A stretch of DNA of 64,000 nt from the NCBI RefSeq assembly GCF_029168945.1, contig NC_083601.1, positions 19,558,160 to 19,622,159 on the forward strand, written 5' to 3'. Positions 35,158 through 45,678 of the stretch are shown piece after piece. The position numbers were made by a program, and so were the translations under genes. Source of the DNA: Cannabis sativa (lineage: Eukaryota; Streptophyta; Magnoliopsida; Rosales; Cannabaceae). Each line of letters opens with the position of its first letter. The first letter of the stretch is position 1. The notes under the pieces are model-generated. The model ran no database searches. It saw only the letters and a list, made by a program, of their open reading frames with translations, and was not told the origin of the DNA.

Positions 35158-36603
35158 ATGGCTGGAAATCACGCCAACGGAGCTAACAACGAGTCCATCA
35201 ACATTGGGATGATGAACGTACCATTATCTGGAGCTGGAGCGCCACCTGTGGACGTCATTAATGGTGGAGTAGGGAGAAGCAATATCAGACCACTCAACCT
35301 ATTCCCAGAAACGACTGACCCTCAGGTTGGGGACGCATCCACGCCACTAGCAACCATGCATTTTCCCCCCGTCACTCCGGCGGTGGTATCCGAGGGAATG
35401 ATCCAGCTCACCACTGATCAATATGCTGCGATTCAGGATCAACTGCGTGCACTACAGGCCGAAGTAGATGGACAAAACCGAGCCCGACGCCCTCCTCGAG
35501 TTCCTGCTATTCGCACCGATAACCCTCAGGTAACGACTTCTAGACGTCATACTAACCGTGTACGCAGGGAACGAAGAACCAACCCTGAAGGTCTGGACCT
35601 GAACCATCCAACGTGGAGGGATCAATCCGCAAGGTATCCAAACCAAAGCACACAAGTTGATGAAGATCCTGAACGCCGTAATCCTCGTAGCCGACCATGA
35701 AGAGACAACGACGCAGAGTCAGCCTCTTCGTCATCACATGGTCGCACTCCAAGCAGGTACACAAGGTCCGGCTCTGTACAGACACAATAGGGAGGACGTT
35801 ATCAGGTACACCGAGGTGATCTGCGTGATTATCTCAATGCAGTTTTCAGGGCACGCTCACGTGTCCCACATAATACTGAGACACTACGTGATCCCCATGC
35901 GGACGATCAGGGTGCCAATACTTATAATAACCCGCCTACCGCGTCGATCGCGACCACAGGGATTAATGTCCCAGCAAATCTTGCCGCAGTAGTTGCGAGT
36001 CCCACAGTTGTAGCAGCCCCGGCTCCTGCGGCTGGAGGGATTGACCAAAGCATGCTTCTGCAGGCTTTGAAAATGCTCGACCAGCAACGAAAGCCTATAT
36101 ATAAGTTGCATGGTACCTCGCCTTTCACTACAGAAGTGCGACAGGCTCAACTTCTAAAAGGGTTTCGTCTATCCGAATCCCTCAAATATAAAGGTACTTC
36201 TAACCCGATAGATTATCTTGAAAAATTTAATACCATAATGGAAGTGGATCAGGTACCGGAGCTCGCAAAGTGCCGCATTCTTCCGGCAACACTCGAGGAA
36301 AATTCCCATGATTGGTTCACCCAATTACCCGAGGCATCGATATCGACGTGGGAAACCTTCGTCGACTTATTCCTCACACATTTCCAGGCCACAATGACGT
36401 ATAGGCCACCTTACACGACTTTGGCCAACATCAAACAAGAACCTGATGAGTCTTTACAAGACTATTTTAAACGCTTTAACGCAGAAGTAACAAAGGTTGA
36501 GAAGGCTCCCGTCTTCGCTTGTTTGCATGCTGATAACATGTATCTTGCTGAGGACCGACTTTTGGAAGGAGCTACAGGCTCGAAGGCCCGAATCCTTAGT
36601 TGA
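35158..36603 (+). pseudogene. Tat gag, N-terminal and capsid part
   Basis: From the ATG at 35158 (MAGNHANGANN) the frame runs through a proline/arginine-rich region to a TGA at 35698-35700. It continues in the same frame past another stop near 35792 into a clear retrotrans_gag capsid domain (KGTSNPIDYLEKFNTIM, ATLEENSHDWFTQLPEASI, FLTHFQATMTYRPP, DESLQDYFKRFN). It ends at 36603 by a frameshift; the other frame (from 36497) carries on gag. Confidence 0.85.
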
Positions 36604-38023
36604 ATTCTTCGCCATGGCCGAACCTCACAAAAGAATCGAGAATTCTCTAGCGGAGTTAGAGAAGGGGAAGGACAAGCGCCGGTCACCCATACCGCGGTCA
36701 CGATCTCGCAGTCCACGAGGAAAGAACTCCAGGGGCCGAAGCCTAAAAAGACGCAGCCCGCGAAGACAGCGAAGTCCGAAGTTGGCCAAGTCTCCTCCAA
36801 AGAAGGAATCCTCGCCGAAAAGGAAAGGTGGACCTCGCTTCGTCAACTATACGGAACTCGCAGTCCCTCGAGACCATATCTACGCGATCGAGGAAAGAAA
36901 CGGAGTCTTCAAGAAGCCACCCCCCATCAGGGGAAATCACGACAGGAGAGACCCTAAAAAATTCTGTAAGTACCACAAGGATATTGGTCACACTACCTTA
37001 GAATGTTGGGTCTTGCAGGATGAAATCGAGGAACTAATCCGGAGAGGGAAATTCGACAAGTATAAGAAGAGCGAGGAGAGTCGTCCCCAAGTAGATGACA
37101 AAGGAAAAAACCAGAATGCGAGTGGCTCCAGAACACCTCGCAACATCCTGACTATAATTGGAGGACCTCATATCGCTGGGGACTCTCGCAAATCACAAGA
37201 ACGATATGCCAGAGAAGCCAAGGAGAAGCCGCTTACCAATGTGAATAATCTTAGTGAGCGGCCCGAGAAGTTGTTTAAGAAAGAATGCGATGACATCACC
37301 TTTATGGAGAGTGATGCGAGATGGGTCCATCACCCGCATTCCGATGCACTGGTGATAGTCGCCAATATTGGCGGGGATAATGTCCATCGCATACTTGTCG
37401 ACAATGGAAGTTCAGTGAATCTGCTGAATTTCCAAGCATTCAAACAAATGGGATTGCAGGAGAAGGATCTGCGACCTATGACGTCGAGTATTTATGGTTT
37501 TTCGGGAGATGTCATAACAATAAAAGGAATGATCAAACTCCCAATTACTTTGGGAACTGCCCCGGTGACAGCCAAGTTAATGGCAGATTTTGCAGTAATC
37601 GACCAGTACTCAGCGTATAACGCCGTAATTGGTCGACCAATCCTGAAAGAGATGAAGATCATAACCTCAATCTATTATCTGACAATGAAGTTCCCTACTC
37701 CCGCTGGAGTAGGTTCTGTGCGGGTAGTCCAATCAGAATCGCGAGAATATTACAACGCAGCAGTTAAACTCGCAGAGAAAAGGACGGTAAATGTTATCTA
37801 CTTTTTGGAGGCACCACCTCCTCGCCAGGAGATCCTCAGAATCGAGGAAGTGCCACATATAGATGAACCAGACTTGGATCCAAGAATCCTCGATCACACC
37901 GCCGCAGCCCAAGCCGCGGAAGACACAATTGAGGTATCTATAGATCCTGTAGATAATAGCAAAGTTTTAAAAATTGGTTCTAAATTAAATTTTCAACTGC
38001 GAGAACAATTAAAGACCTTTTAA
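36520..38023 (+). pseudogene. Tat gag C-terminal part and protease
   Basis: Continues gag (LQARRPESLVEFFAMAEPHKRIE) with a region rich in Arg-Ser and Arg-Pro pairs (RSRSRSPRG, about 36690-36800), then a variant zinc knuckle (CKYHKDIGHTTLEC). Next comes an aspartic protease of Tat type with active-site wording LVDNGSSVNLL and AVIGRPIL. The frame stops at 38023; the RT frame begins one base out of phase, consistent with loss of one T in the run at about 38018-38022. The RS-rich stretch resembles splicing-factor RS domains in composition only. Confidence 0.87.
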
Positions 38024-39039
38024 AGCAAAATCTTGATGTTTTTGCTTGGAAACACTTAGATATGGTCGAGATATCTCCGCAAGTCATGTGTCATCGCTTA
38101 AACATTGACCCCGAGGTGCGAGGTGTCCGACAAAAGCGCCGCAAAATGGACCCCGCGAGGTACCAAGCGCTAAAAGAAGAAGTCGACCGCCTCCTTGCCT
38201 GCGGCTTTATACGGGAGTCGTTTTACCCCAACTGGTTAGCGAACCCCGTACTCGTGCCAAAGCCTAATGGCTCATGGCGCACATGTGTTGACTTTACAGA
38301 TCTAAACAAAGCCTGTCTCAAAGACAGCTTTCCCCTTCCTAGCATTGACCAGCTCGTTGATGCCACTGCAGGTCACGAACTCTTGAGTTTCATGGACGCA
38401 TACTCGGGATATAATCAAATCCCGATGTATGAACCAGACCAGGAGCATACCTCGTTCATTACTGATCGAGGACTATACTGTTACAAAGTAATGCCTTTTG
38501 GTTTAATAAACGCAGGTGCGACTTATCAAAGGCTAGTGAACATGATGTTCGCTGATCTCATTGGAAAAACCATGGAGGTATATGTTGACGATATGCTCGT
38601 GAAATCTCAACGTGCGAAGGACCATATTGCCCACTTACAGACCATGTTTGATATACTACGACGGTATAAGATGCGTTTAAATCCACTGAAATGCGTCTTT
38701 GGAGTTGGCTCTGGGAAATTCCTCGGGTTCATGGTTAATCAGCGAGGAATAGAAGCCAATCCCGCGAAGATCAGGGCATTGGTGGAAATACCATCACCAA
38801 CCAAGCCAAAGGAGGTTCAAAGCCTCACAGGTAAAGTCGCAGCTTTAAACCGCTTTATATCCAGATCTTCTGATAAGTGCAAGGAGTTTTTTCAGATTTT
38901 GAAAGGCAACAAAAAGTTCCATTGGAACGAAAAGTGCGAGCAGGCCTTTCAAGCTTTAAAAATACACTTGGGGCAACCTCCGATCTTGTCAAAGCCATTG
39001 TCCGGTGAAGTCCTATCCGTCTATTTAGTTCGGTACTAA
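38024..39039 (+). pseudogene. Tat reverse transcriptase
   Basis: Open from about 38026; the Met at 38062 is internal. RT motifs: LANPVLVPKPNGSWRTCVDF, DLNKAC, FMDAYSGYNQI, MPFGLINAGATYQ and the catalytic YVDDMLVKS, then the thumb (FLGFMVNQRGIEANP) and the start of the first RNase H (FHWNEKCEQAFQALK). It ends in a deletion/frameshift at 39035-39040 inside RNase H. Confidence 0.9.
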
Positions 39040-39500
39040 TACGCGAGGACCAAGGACGCCAATACCCGGTGTATTATGTCAGTAAGCGATTACTGGATGC
39101 CGAGACGCGTTATCCCCAAATGGAGAAGTTGGCTTTCGCCTTGATAATATCTTCAAGAAAATTGCGACCTTATTTCCAGGCTCACATCATTGAAGTTTTG
39201 ACGAACTACCCATTAAGACAAGTTCTAGCGAAACCAGAAGCATAGGGGAGATTGTTAAAATGGGCGATGGAGTTGAGTCAGTTCGACATCAAGTATAAAC
39301 CAAGAACTGCGATCAAGGGGCAAGCCTTGGCAGATTTTATACTTGAATTCCCCAGCACCGAGGTAGCACTCATAGAAAACAGAAGCGACATTGCTATAGC
39401 AAATAGAGAAACGTGGACATTGTACGTCGATGGAGCCTCAAATAGCGAAGGTTCTGGTAGTGGGATCTTGTTAATCAGTCCCAATAATTTCAAGGATTGA
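39040..39500 (+). pseudogene. Tat first RNase H end and start of second RNase H
   Basis: After the frameshift, YPVYYVSKRLLDAETRYPQMEKLAFALI and SSRKLRPYFQAH show the first RNase H. A TAG stop at about 39243-39245 precedes the linker LLKWAMELSQFDIKYKPR. The second RNase H starts at WTLYVDGASNSEGSGSGILL. The frame then stops at 39500 where the middle of this second domain, including its expected Glu motif, is missing. Confidence 0.85.
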
Positions 39501-41059
39501 AACTCGCTCTCGAGATGAAAGTCGAGTATCTTCAGGCTTTTAGCGACTCCCAAATCGTGGTATGCGAGGTGAATGGAGAATATCTAGCAAGAGGCGGGAG
39601 ATTGGTTAAATACTTAGCCATTGTCTGCGAAATGATGCAGAAGTTTAAAAAAATAGTCGTGTCTCGAGTACCGCGTGCTCAAAATTCACACGCAGACGCA
39701 TTGGCCCGTTTGGCCTCAACTAGAGAAGCCGAATTGCTCGATGTGATTCCGGTAGACGTATTGGCTCACCCAACTATAAATCAAGAAGTGATCATGGAAA
39801 TAGATACCGTTCAGGAGATTACCTGGATGACTCCTATCCTCGCATATCTGGAAAAAGGGCTCTTGCCTGATGATAAAATAGAAGCAAGAAAGTTGCGACA
39901 ACGAGCTGCCCGTTATGTGATATATGACCAAAGGCTGTATCGCAGGAGTTTTAGTCAACCTCTTCTCAAATGTATCAGCGGAGAGGATTGTGGTTACATA
40001 CTTTGTGAGGTACACGAGGGGATTTGTGGCAATCATACCGGAGGTAACTCCCTTGCATTAAAAATCATGCGGCAAGGGTGTTACTGGCCAACTTTGCGAC
40101 AAGATGCCCTCGCGTTTGCGAAGAAGTGTGACAGGTGTCAGCGAATAGCCACATATACCCACCAACCTTCAAGTAACCTCCATTCTATCACAAGTCCATG
40201 GCCATTTGCAATATGGGGAATTGATCTAATCGGCGAGTTACCCAAAGGGAAAGGTGGAGTCAAATATGCGGTAGTCGCAGTAGATTACTTCACGAAGTGG
40301 GCCGAAGCCAAAGCACTCGCAACCATCACAGCAACAAAATTGCGCGAGTTTGTCTATACCTCCATCATTTGTCGCTTCAGCATTCCGCACAAACTCATCT
40401 CAGACAATGGAAGACAGTTTGACTGCAAAGAGATGCGACAACTATGCGATGATTTGGGAATCAAGAAGGCATTCTCCGCAGTTGCTTACCCGCAGAGTAA
40501 TGGATAAACTAAAGTTGTTAATAAAATAATCAAGCACACCATAAAAGGAAAACTAGAAGATCGCAAAGGGGCTTGGCCAGACGAGTTACCGCAAGTCATG
40601 TGGTCTTATAATACAACTCCTCGATCTACAACTGGCGAAACACCCTTCTCACTTTCTTACGGGTGCGAGGCCATGTTGCCAGTTGAGATTGGGGCAGGTT
40701 CCCTACGCAGAGATATTTTCAACATCTCGCAGAACAACGATAAACAGTTATTCTACCTTGATATTTTGGAGGAAAAGCGTGACCAAGCGCACTTAAAAAA
40801 TGCGGCTTACCAGCAGCGAACTGCAAGATACTTTAACTCCAAGGTGAAAGCAAAAGCCCTGCGAGCAGGAGACTTGGTCCTTAGAAGAGTAATGCCAAAT
40901 ACCAAAAACCCGTTACATGGGGTCTTTGGGGATAATTGGGAAGGACCATATCTCATCACACAAAAAATTGGTGATGCCACATACCGACTCGCAACACTCG
41001 CTGGAACTGCGATTCCACGAGCTTGGAATGGCGAGAGTTTAAAATTATATTATCAATAG
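39497..41059 (+). pseudogene. Tat second RNase H end and integrase
   Basis: Starts inside the second RNase H (FSDSQIVVCEVNGEY, SHADALARLAS). Integrase follows: zinc site HEGICGNH with CDRCQR, catalytic Asp in WGIDLIGELP and SDNGRQF. A TAA stop at 40504-40506 lies where the catalytic Glu segment begins, and the Glu itself is Lys in the text after the stop (TKVVNK). The C-terminal part (40508-41059: WSYNTTPRSTTGETPFSLSYG, FGDNWEGPYLI) is open and ends at the natural stop. Confidence 0.9.
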
Positions 41060-41435
41060 TACTCGTATTATTAAACTATTGTCACTCTTGTACTTATACT
41101 TAGATATTTTTCATACAAAAGAAAAAATCCTAAGTATAGAGGGGTATATATATGCCAGAATGTACTATTGATTGTTAAATTTTCAAAATTTTATCAAAAG
41201 ACTTGTAAATATTTCTACTTATTACACCAAGCTGTAATTAAAATCGCAGATATATATATTGAAAACGCGAGTACCCATGTACTGCGAGAATGTTAAAGGA
41301 TAATTATCCCCGCGAGGATATAAATTTGTCCAAAATAAAAAGCGAATTTGTCTAAGTACAAAGCGCGAGTACCCATGTACCGCATAAAAAAAAAGTAAAA
41401 TTAAAAAGCATAACAGTTTTTAACATAGAGGAAAA
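41060..41435. other. Gap between integrase and the antisense gene
   Basis: No coding signal. AT-rich, with repeated gcgagtacccatgtac motifs (41271, 41367). It is likely the joint 3' UTR zone where sense pol and antisense gene transcripts converge. Confidence 0.55.
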
Positions 41436-42232
41436 TCAAGCATCTGGAACAACAGGAGCAGTCTCATCCGTGACTTTGCTGATGACCTCGTTCTCGGCTT
41501 CATCAGCATCCGCACCCTCGACCTCTTCAGGAAGGTTCCCTCCACCACCTTGGGTTTGAGTAGGCAACATAGCGCGAAAAGCCTCAGCCATCTCAGCGGC
41601 TTCTGCTCCGAGGATCGAGAAGTCGAAGTCTGGGACTTTAGAAAGAGTGGTGTAAATATAATCAGAAACTGCCTGATCATATTGTTTCTTCCCATTCTCT
41701 TTCTCGGTCTCCAAGTCGCGAGTCAACTCCTCGATCTTCGCCCGTGAGTTCTTGGCCTCGAGCTCAGCCTGCTCCTTAGCTTTGCAAAGTTCTTCAAGCT
41801 CTTTATCCTTTCTAGCCGCCTCTTGCTTCAGCCTCTTCATGTTCTCCTAAAGCTGGGCATTGTGCCTCCTCAGCGAGTCAGCTTCCTTCGAACCAGCAGC
41901 AGCAGCTTTTATGAACAGGGTCATCGACTGCGAGGCTAACTCCACAGAGCGCGGAACAAGCTCCTCAGAAGGGATCTTCTCCGCCTTGGACATGAACTCC
42001 TCGCCCACGAACTTCTCCTGCATGGCCAGAAAGTCGCGAGCTCGGACAGTTGGCTCGATCAGGACTTTCTTCCCCTTGTCCTGCGTGGTCTTGGCCAGCT
42101 TCTTGGAAGAATCTGTTGCAAGAGTGGCCACCACATCGCTCTTCCTCTTCTGAGCGACAACAGGCGAGGTCGTTGTTACTCCACCTTTCGGCTTGATCTT
42201 AAGGACGGGCGCAGACTTCAAAAAAATCATCT

Positions 42233-42302
42233 CTGCGAGGATAAATGAAAGATAAGTATAAATAAAACTCAAGACATCAGTTTATAACAAGAGATAAATT
42301 AC
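42233..42302 (-). other. Intron 2 of the antisense gene
   Basis: 70 nt, donor GTAATT, acceptor CCTCGCAG. Exon 2 ends with G and exon 3 gives AG, restoring a codon and entering the open frame that begins EMIFLKSAPV. The unspliced frame stops inside the intron. Confidence 0.8.
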
Positions 42303-42542
42303 CTGAGGTTGGTTGAGAAGTTTGCTTGGAGAGGCGTTTGTCTATCCGCTCCTGTTGCCTCTCAGACGATTCTTTGTATACTGGCTCTCTTTGAAGACTT
42401 GCGTTCTCTGGAATCAGCTGGTGTTCTCGCAGCTTGGCCGTCGTACACAGTAATCGCCAGTCACGATCTTGTACCGGAAGACTCCTAAGGATTTCGGCTA
42501 TTTCTCTGCGAGTTGCGTCGAGTGCTGGTCGAGCTGGTCTAT

Positions 42543-42624
42543 CTGCGAGAACAAGAAAGAGCGAGTCAGCATAAGATCTCAAAGTAATTCAGAAAATGCC
42601 TAAGTTAAAAAACACGCGACATAC
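42543..42624 (-). other. Intron 1 of the antisense gene
   Basis: 82 nt, donor GTATGT, acceptor TTCTCGCAG. The exon sides complete one codon (A from exon 1, AT from exon 2), which places exon 2 in its only long open frame. Without splicing the upstream frame stops about 18 bases into the intron. Confidence 0.8.
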
Positions 42625-43525
42625 TAGGTCTGCGATTAAAGTCAGTTCTAATCCCATGGACTTTAAAGACGTAGAACCACTTCGATTTCCAGTCCCCCAT
42701 GTTCGACACCATTCCTTCTACTCCATTGATCTCAGAAGTCGCCCATTCGCTAAAACAGTAGAAGCCGTTATGAAGACCTACGCTTTTTATGTCGTAGAAA
42801 TAGCTGAACTCTTCTACTGAGGGAGCCCTATGAACATACTCCATATACATCGCATAGAAGGCTAGGGCAGTGCGATAACTGTTCGGAGTTAGTTGAAAAG
42901 GTGATACATCGTATCGCCTGAGAATAGCTGCGATGAAAGGATGGAAGGAGACCGATACCCCACATCGGAGAATGGGTATTGAGACTACCACATCCTCTGT
43001 GGGAATAATCGCAGGATTAGTAAACGGGAGGTGTGCCCTCTGGGACGGTTTCGGTCGCTAAAACGCAAGTCGCAGCAGATTTAACCTCACAAAGGTAGTG
43101 AAATCTGATTTCGTAACCCTCGAGATCAGATCTTCACACGCGAAGGGCTCGTTCAGCTGAGTGTCGTCAACCGAGTCCGTCCCGCTCCTTTCTGCCTCTT
43201 CTTCATCTTCGCCTGACTCGCGAGCTGGGGCCGTCCATTCATCGTCCATCTCCTCGACCTCGACGTCAGGAGCATGCCTCGAGTGAATAAGGTAGTCGCG
43301 GGCCGACACCGTGGACTCACTATCTCGAATGTCGATGGTCCCAGGCTCGACAAGTTCCTGCACCATTCTTTCGATGTCTGCAGAAGACATCGTGCCTAGC
43401 TCTATTGGTGCGGCCTCCTCTTCTGAAATCGAGGTTGGGAGAAAGCTGTCTTCCTCTTGGTCAACTTCGCCATCGAATGCACGGCCTCCAGAGTCGAGCT
43501 GTTGGCTATCCGACAAGTCGCTCAT

Positions 43526-43588
43526 CTGAAAGATAGAAGATCTTTTCAGCGTGATGAATGTGTGAAAAACAAAAATAAGTGGTCTCAC
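43526..43588 (-). other. Possible 5' intron of the antisense gene
   Basis: 63 nt with donor GTGAGA and acceptor TCTTTCAG, ending directly before the start ATG. Its length is a multiple of three, so frame does not test it. A further donor-like GTTAGT lies at 44298, so the 5' UTR intron could be longer (44298-43526). Confidence 0.45.
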
Positions 43589-43651
43589 CCGCATTAAAAT
43601 TATAGAATCGCAGTTGCCAGAATAGTCAGCATTCTTGCGAATGCTGACCAC

Positions 43652-44479
43652 CCAATTTGTATGCGAGTTGAAACGCGAGTAAGTCGCGCATCCTGGGCCA
43701 AGCGATATGTCTCCAGGAACGGCTGGGAGAAACTCAGTTACTCAAGGAGCATGCGTTCCCAGGCATGACCCTGAAATTAATGAGTTACTCCCACCGTTCC
43801 GAGACTACCTATCAGCCAAGGAGTACGCTCATTTGAATATCAACGCATGTTGCAAATGGCTGGGTGTATCTCAGTATCTCAAGGGGCATATAATCGCATA
43901 TATGACCATTAGAATACTGAGACGCACCCACCATTTGGAATAGCGATTAATACTCTCGCAATTCAACCCACAACATATAAAATCCTAAAAAGTTAGCTAA
44001 ATAGTCAAAGGTAAATAAGTTCTATCAGTGTGCGAGTATTCGAACTGTGCATCCGAATACCCGCGAGTATTCAAAGTATGAAACAGCATCTAATTAAATG
44101 GTTCTTACACAGTATGCGGTTATTCCAAATTACAGGTCATTTTTCATAAAATTACCCAGTTTTTTACCCAAAGAATATAACCTCATACATATCCCTTACA
44201 AACATGCATTTTTTAAAAGCCTCAAAATACCAAAAACCAGAAAGAACACCCTTTCTCAAATACAGAAAACAAGAAATACAATGGAACTCGAAACTAACCT
44301 CTAGTTTGGCAAGTTGTTCCTGCGGTTACTCTTGATTGCTTCTGAGATTGAACGATGCTTTAGATGAACGGTAGAAATCTGAACAAAAGGTGAGAATGGT
44401 TTTTGAAGTTTCTGTAAGGGAGAGAGGAAGTTAAGAAACAAGAGGGAAAAATAGGGAGTTTGATTCGTATCAAAGGGTT
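43652..44479. other. Upstream region of the Tat antisense gene
   Basis: No protein domain recognised on either strand. It likely holds 5' UTR exon(s) and intron of the minus-strand gene; the 78-codon plus frame at 43707-43943 lacks any recognisable motif. Confidence 0.5.
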
Positions 44480-44522
44480 TAAATACCCATATCCCTCATT
44501 AATTGGGATTACGACACGTGGC
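44480..44522 (-). promoter_or_regulatory. Predicted promoter of the antisense gene
   Basis: On the minus strand a G-box CACGTG (44522-44517) lies about 30 bases upstream of TATTTAAA (44487-44480). Transcription would start near 44450 and run into the antisense gene. No such pair was noticed on the plus strand here. Confidence 0.5.
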
Positions 44523-44751
44523 GACTGGGATGCCTAAGGTCGCCCAATCCAACGGCCAACCATGGCCACGCCTACACGAAAACCAAGGAGTTTTAAGTGA
44601 CGTGGCACCATAAATGCAATAAAAGGTAATAATTACAGCCGTCATTTTTCGAAACCTCGATGGGACAACCGAAAGGTCACCTCCTCGTGAGAACCCTTCA
44701 CCTGTCTCTCGAGTAATAGTTTCCCTCTGTGACCGCACCTGTCACATCGCG

Positions 44752-44763
44752 AAACTAGGGGCA
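44752..44763 (+). other. Polypurine tract of the Tat element
   Basis: aactaggggcat just before the 3' LTR start at 44766; the run aggggca is the probable plus-strand primer. Confidence 0.65.
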
Positions 44764-44765
44764 TG

Positions 44766-45629
44766 TGTTATAGTGAGATTCCTCTCACCTAGAAACTCGA
44801 GACCAGACTCCTATTTAAAGGACACGTGTATTCAGCCTTCCAATGAAAGCTGAATTGTCCATGAGAGACTCCTCGATGTTCCAACCTCGCCCAGGATAAA
44901 ACCAGCGAGATACTGCGAGTACGACCTAAGTCGAATCACATAACTTTAACTCACATTATACAGGATGGATCCAACTCGCATGTGTCAGTACATATGCGAG
45001 TATCCTCTCTTTATTTCTGCAAAAGCATAGAGATCAACTCTCTATGATGCGATTTGGTCCCTACGATCCAATGGCCTCGATAAATCAATAGACTCGCGTG
45101 TCTAGGTTCTATCAGCTCGACATGCGATGTCTACAAGAGGCAATTACCTAAGGGCGCGGACGTTCCAAACGTACTGATGACCCTGCGAGCTCAACAACGG
45201 AACATGAACGGTCAACTCGTAGATGCGGAAGACGCACACGTTGATAGACTTAGTAACTGTCATTCATTTATTAATGTTAACGTTGCTTGGGTTTAATTAT
45301 TGCAATTCAATATGTAAATAATGGATTAACAATGAATGTGATCCTTGTGTAACCGATTGGACACCTGCTTTGTATATAAAGAGGTGATCCACCATGAAAT
45401 GGCACCTACGAATCCTTTGCTACAGTGGACTAAGCAGATCATAATCTGACTGAACCACTATAATTCCCTGTCTTACTGTTGTTTTCCAGTTTTTTGTTGA
45501 TTGTTTTCCCATTCCCAGTTGAGTACTCGTCATTCTAGGTTGAATACTCGCACTTGTCATTACCCATAAAATTCTCTTTCATATTAATAAAATAATATAA
45601 TTTGGTGTTGCGAAATTCACTCGACAACA
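44766..45629 (+). repeat. 3' LTR of the Tat element
   Basis: 864 bp, equal in length to the 5' LTR with about 15 substitutions by eye, followed by the TSD copy ctatt. Confidence 0.95.
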
Positions 45630-45634
45630 CTATT

Positions 45635-45678
45635 CAGGTTAGATTTCGAGGACGAAATCCTATTAACGGGGGGATAAT
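45635..45678 (+). other. Polypurine tract region of the Tekay-like element
   Basis: cgaggacgaaatcc followed by acggggggataat right before the 3' LTR. This wording is typical of chromovirus 3' ends. Confidence 0.85.

Larger units (their letters stand above)
41436..43525 (-). pseudogene. Spliced antisense gene of the Tat element (gypsy-type transposon domain)
   Basis: Minus-strand gene inside a plus-strand retrotransposon. It starts at the ATG at 43525-43523 (MSDLSDSQQ). Exon 1 has an acidic N terminus, then a segment (RCGVSVSFHPFIAAILRRYDVSPFQLTPNSYR) like the plant 'putative gypsy type transposon' family (Transposase_28, PF04195). Intron 1 is 42624-42543 and intron 2 is 42302-42233, both GT-AG; each joins separate open frames in phase. 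Exon 3 ends in a Lys/Glu coiled coil and acidic tail, stop at 41436-41438. In-frame TAG codons at 43060-43058 and 41849-41847 suggest decay. Antisense ORFs are known from Tat elements; their function is unknown. Confidence 0.8.
34235..45629 (+). mobile_element. Tat-lineage Ty3/gypsy element with an antisense gene
   Basis: 11,395 bp with TSD ctatt (34230-34234, 45630-45634) and two 864-bp LTRs (TGTTATAGTG to CGACAACA). It has gag, protease, RT, a first RNase H, a second RNase H-like domain and integrase on the plus strand. A 3.7-kb 3' region before the purine tract carries a spliced minus-strand gene (43525-41436). Dual RNase H and an extra ORF at the 3' end are hallmarks of the Tat lineage (TAT, Retand, Ogre relatives). 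Several stops, frameshifts and two internal deletions break pol. LTRs differ at about 15 positions by eye. Confidence 0.92.

Noticed and set aside
43058..43085. A 28-nt GT...AG stretch around the in-frame TAG of the antisense gene as an intron
   Set aside because: Too short for a plant intron; a simple nonsense mutation is more likely because the frame continues unchanged on both sides.
43707..43943. 78-codon plus frame in the Tat 3' region
   Set aside because: No motif, opposite to the antisense gene leader and lacking promoter signals; probably chance.
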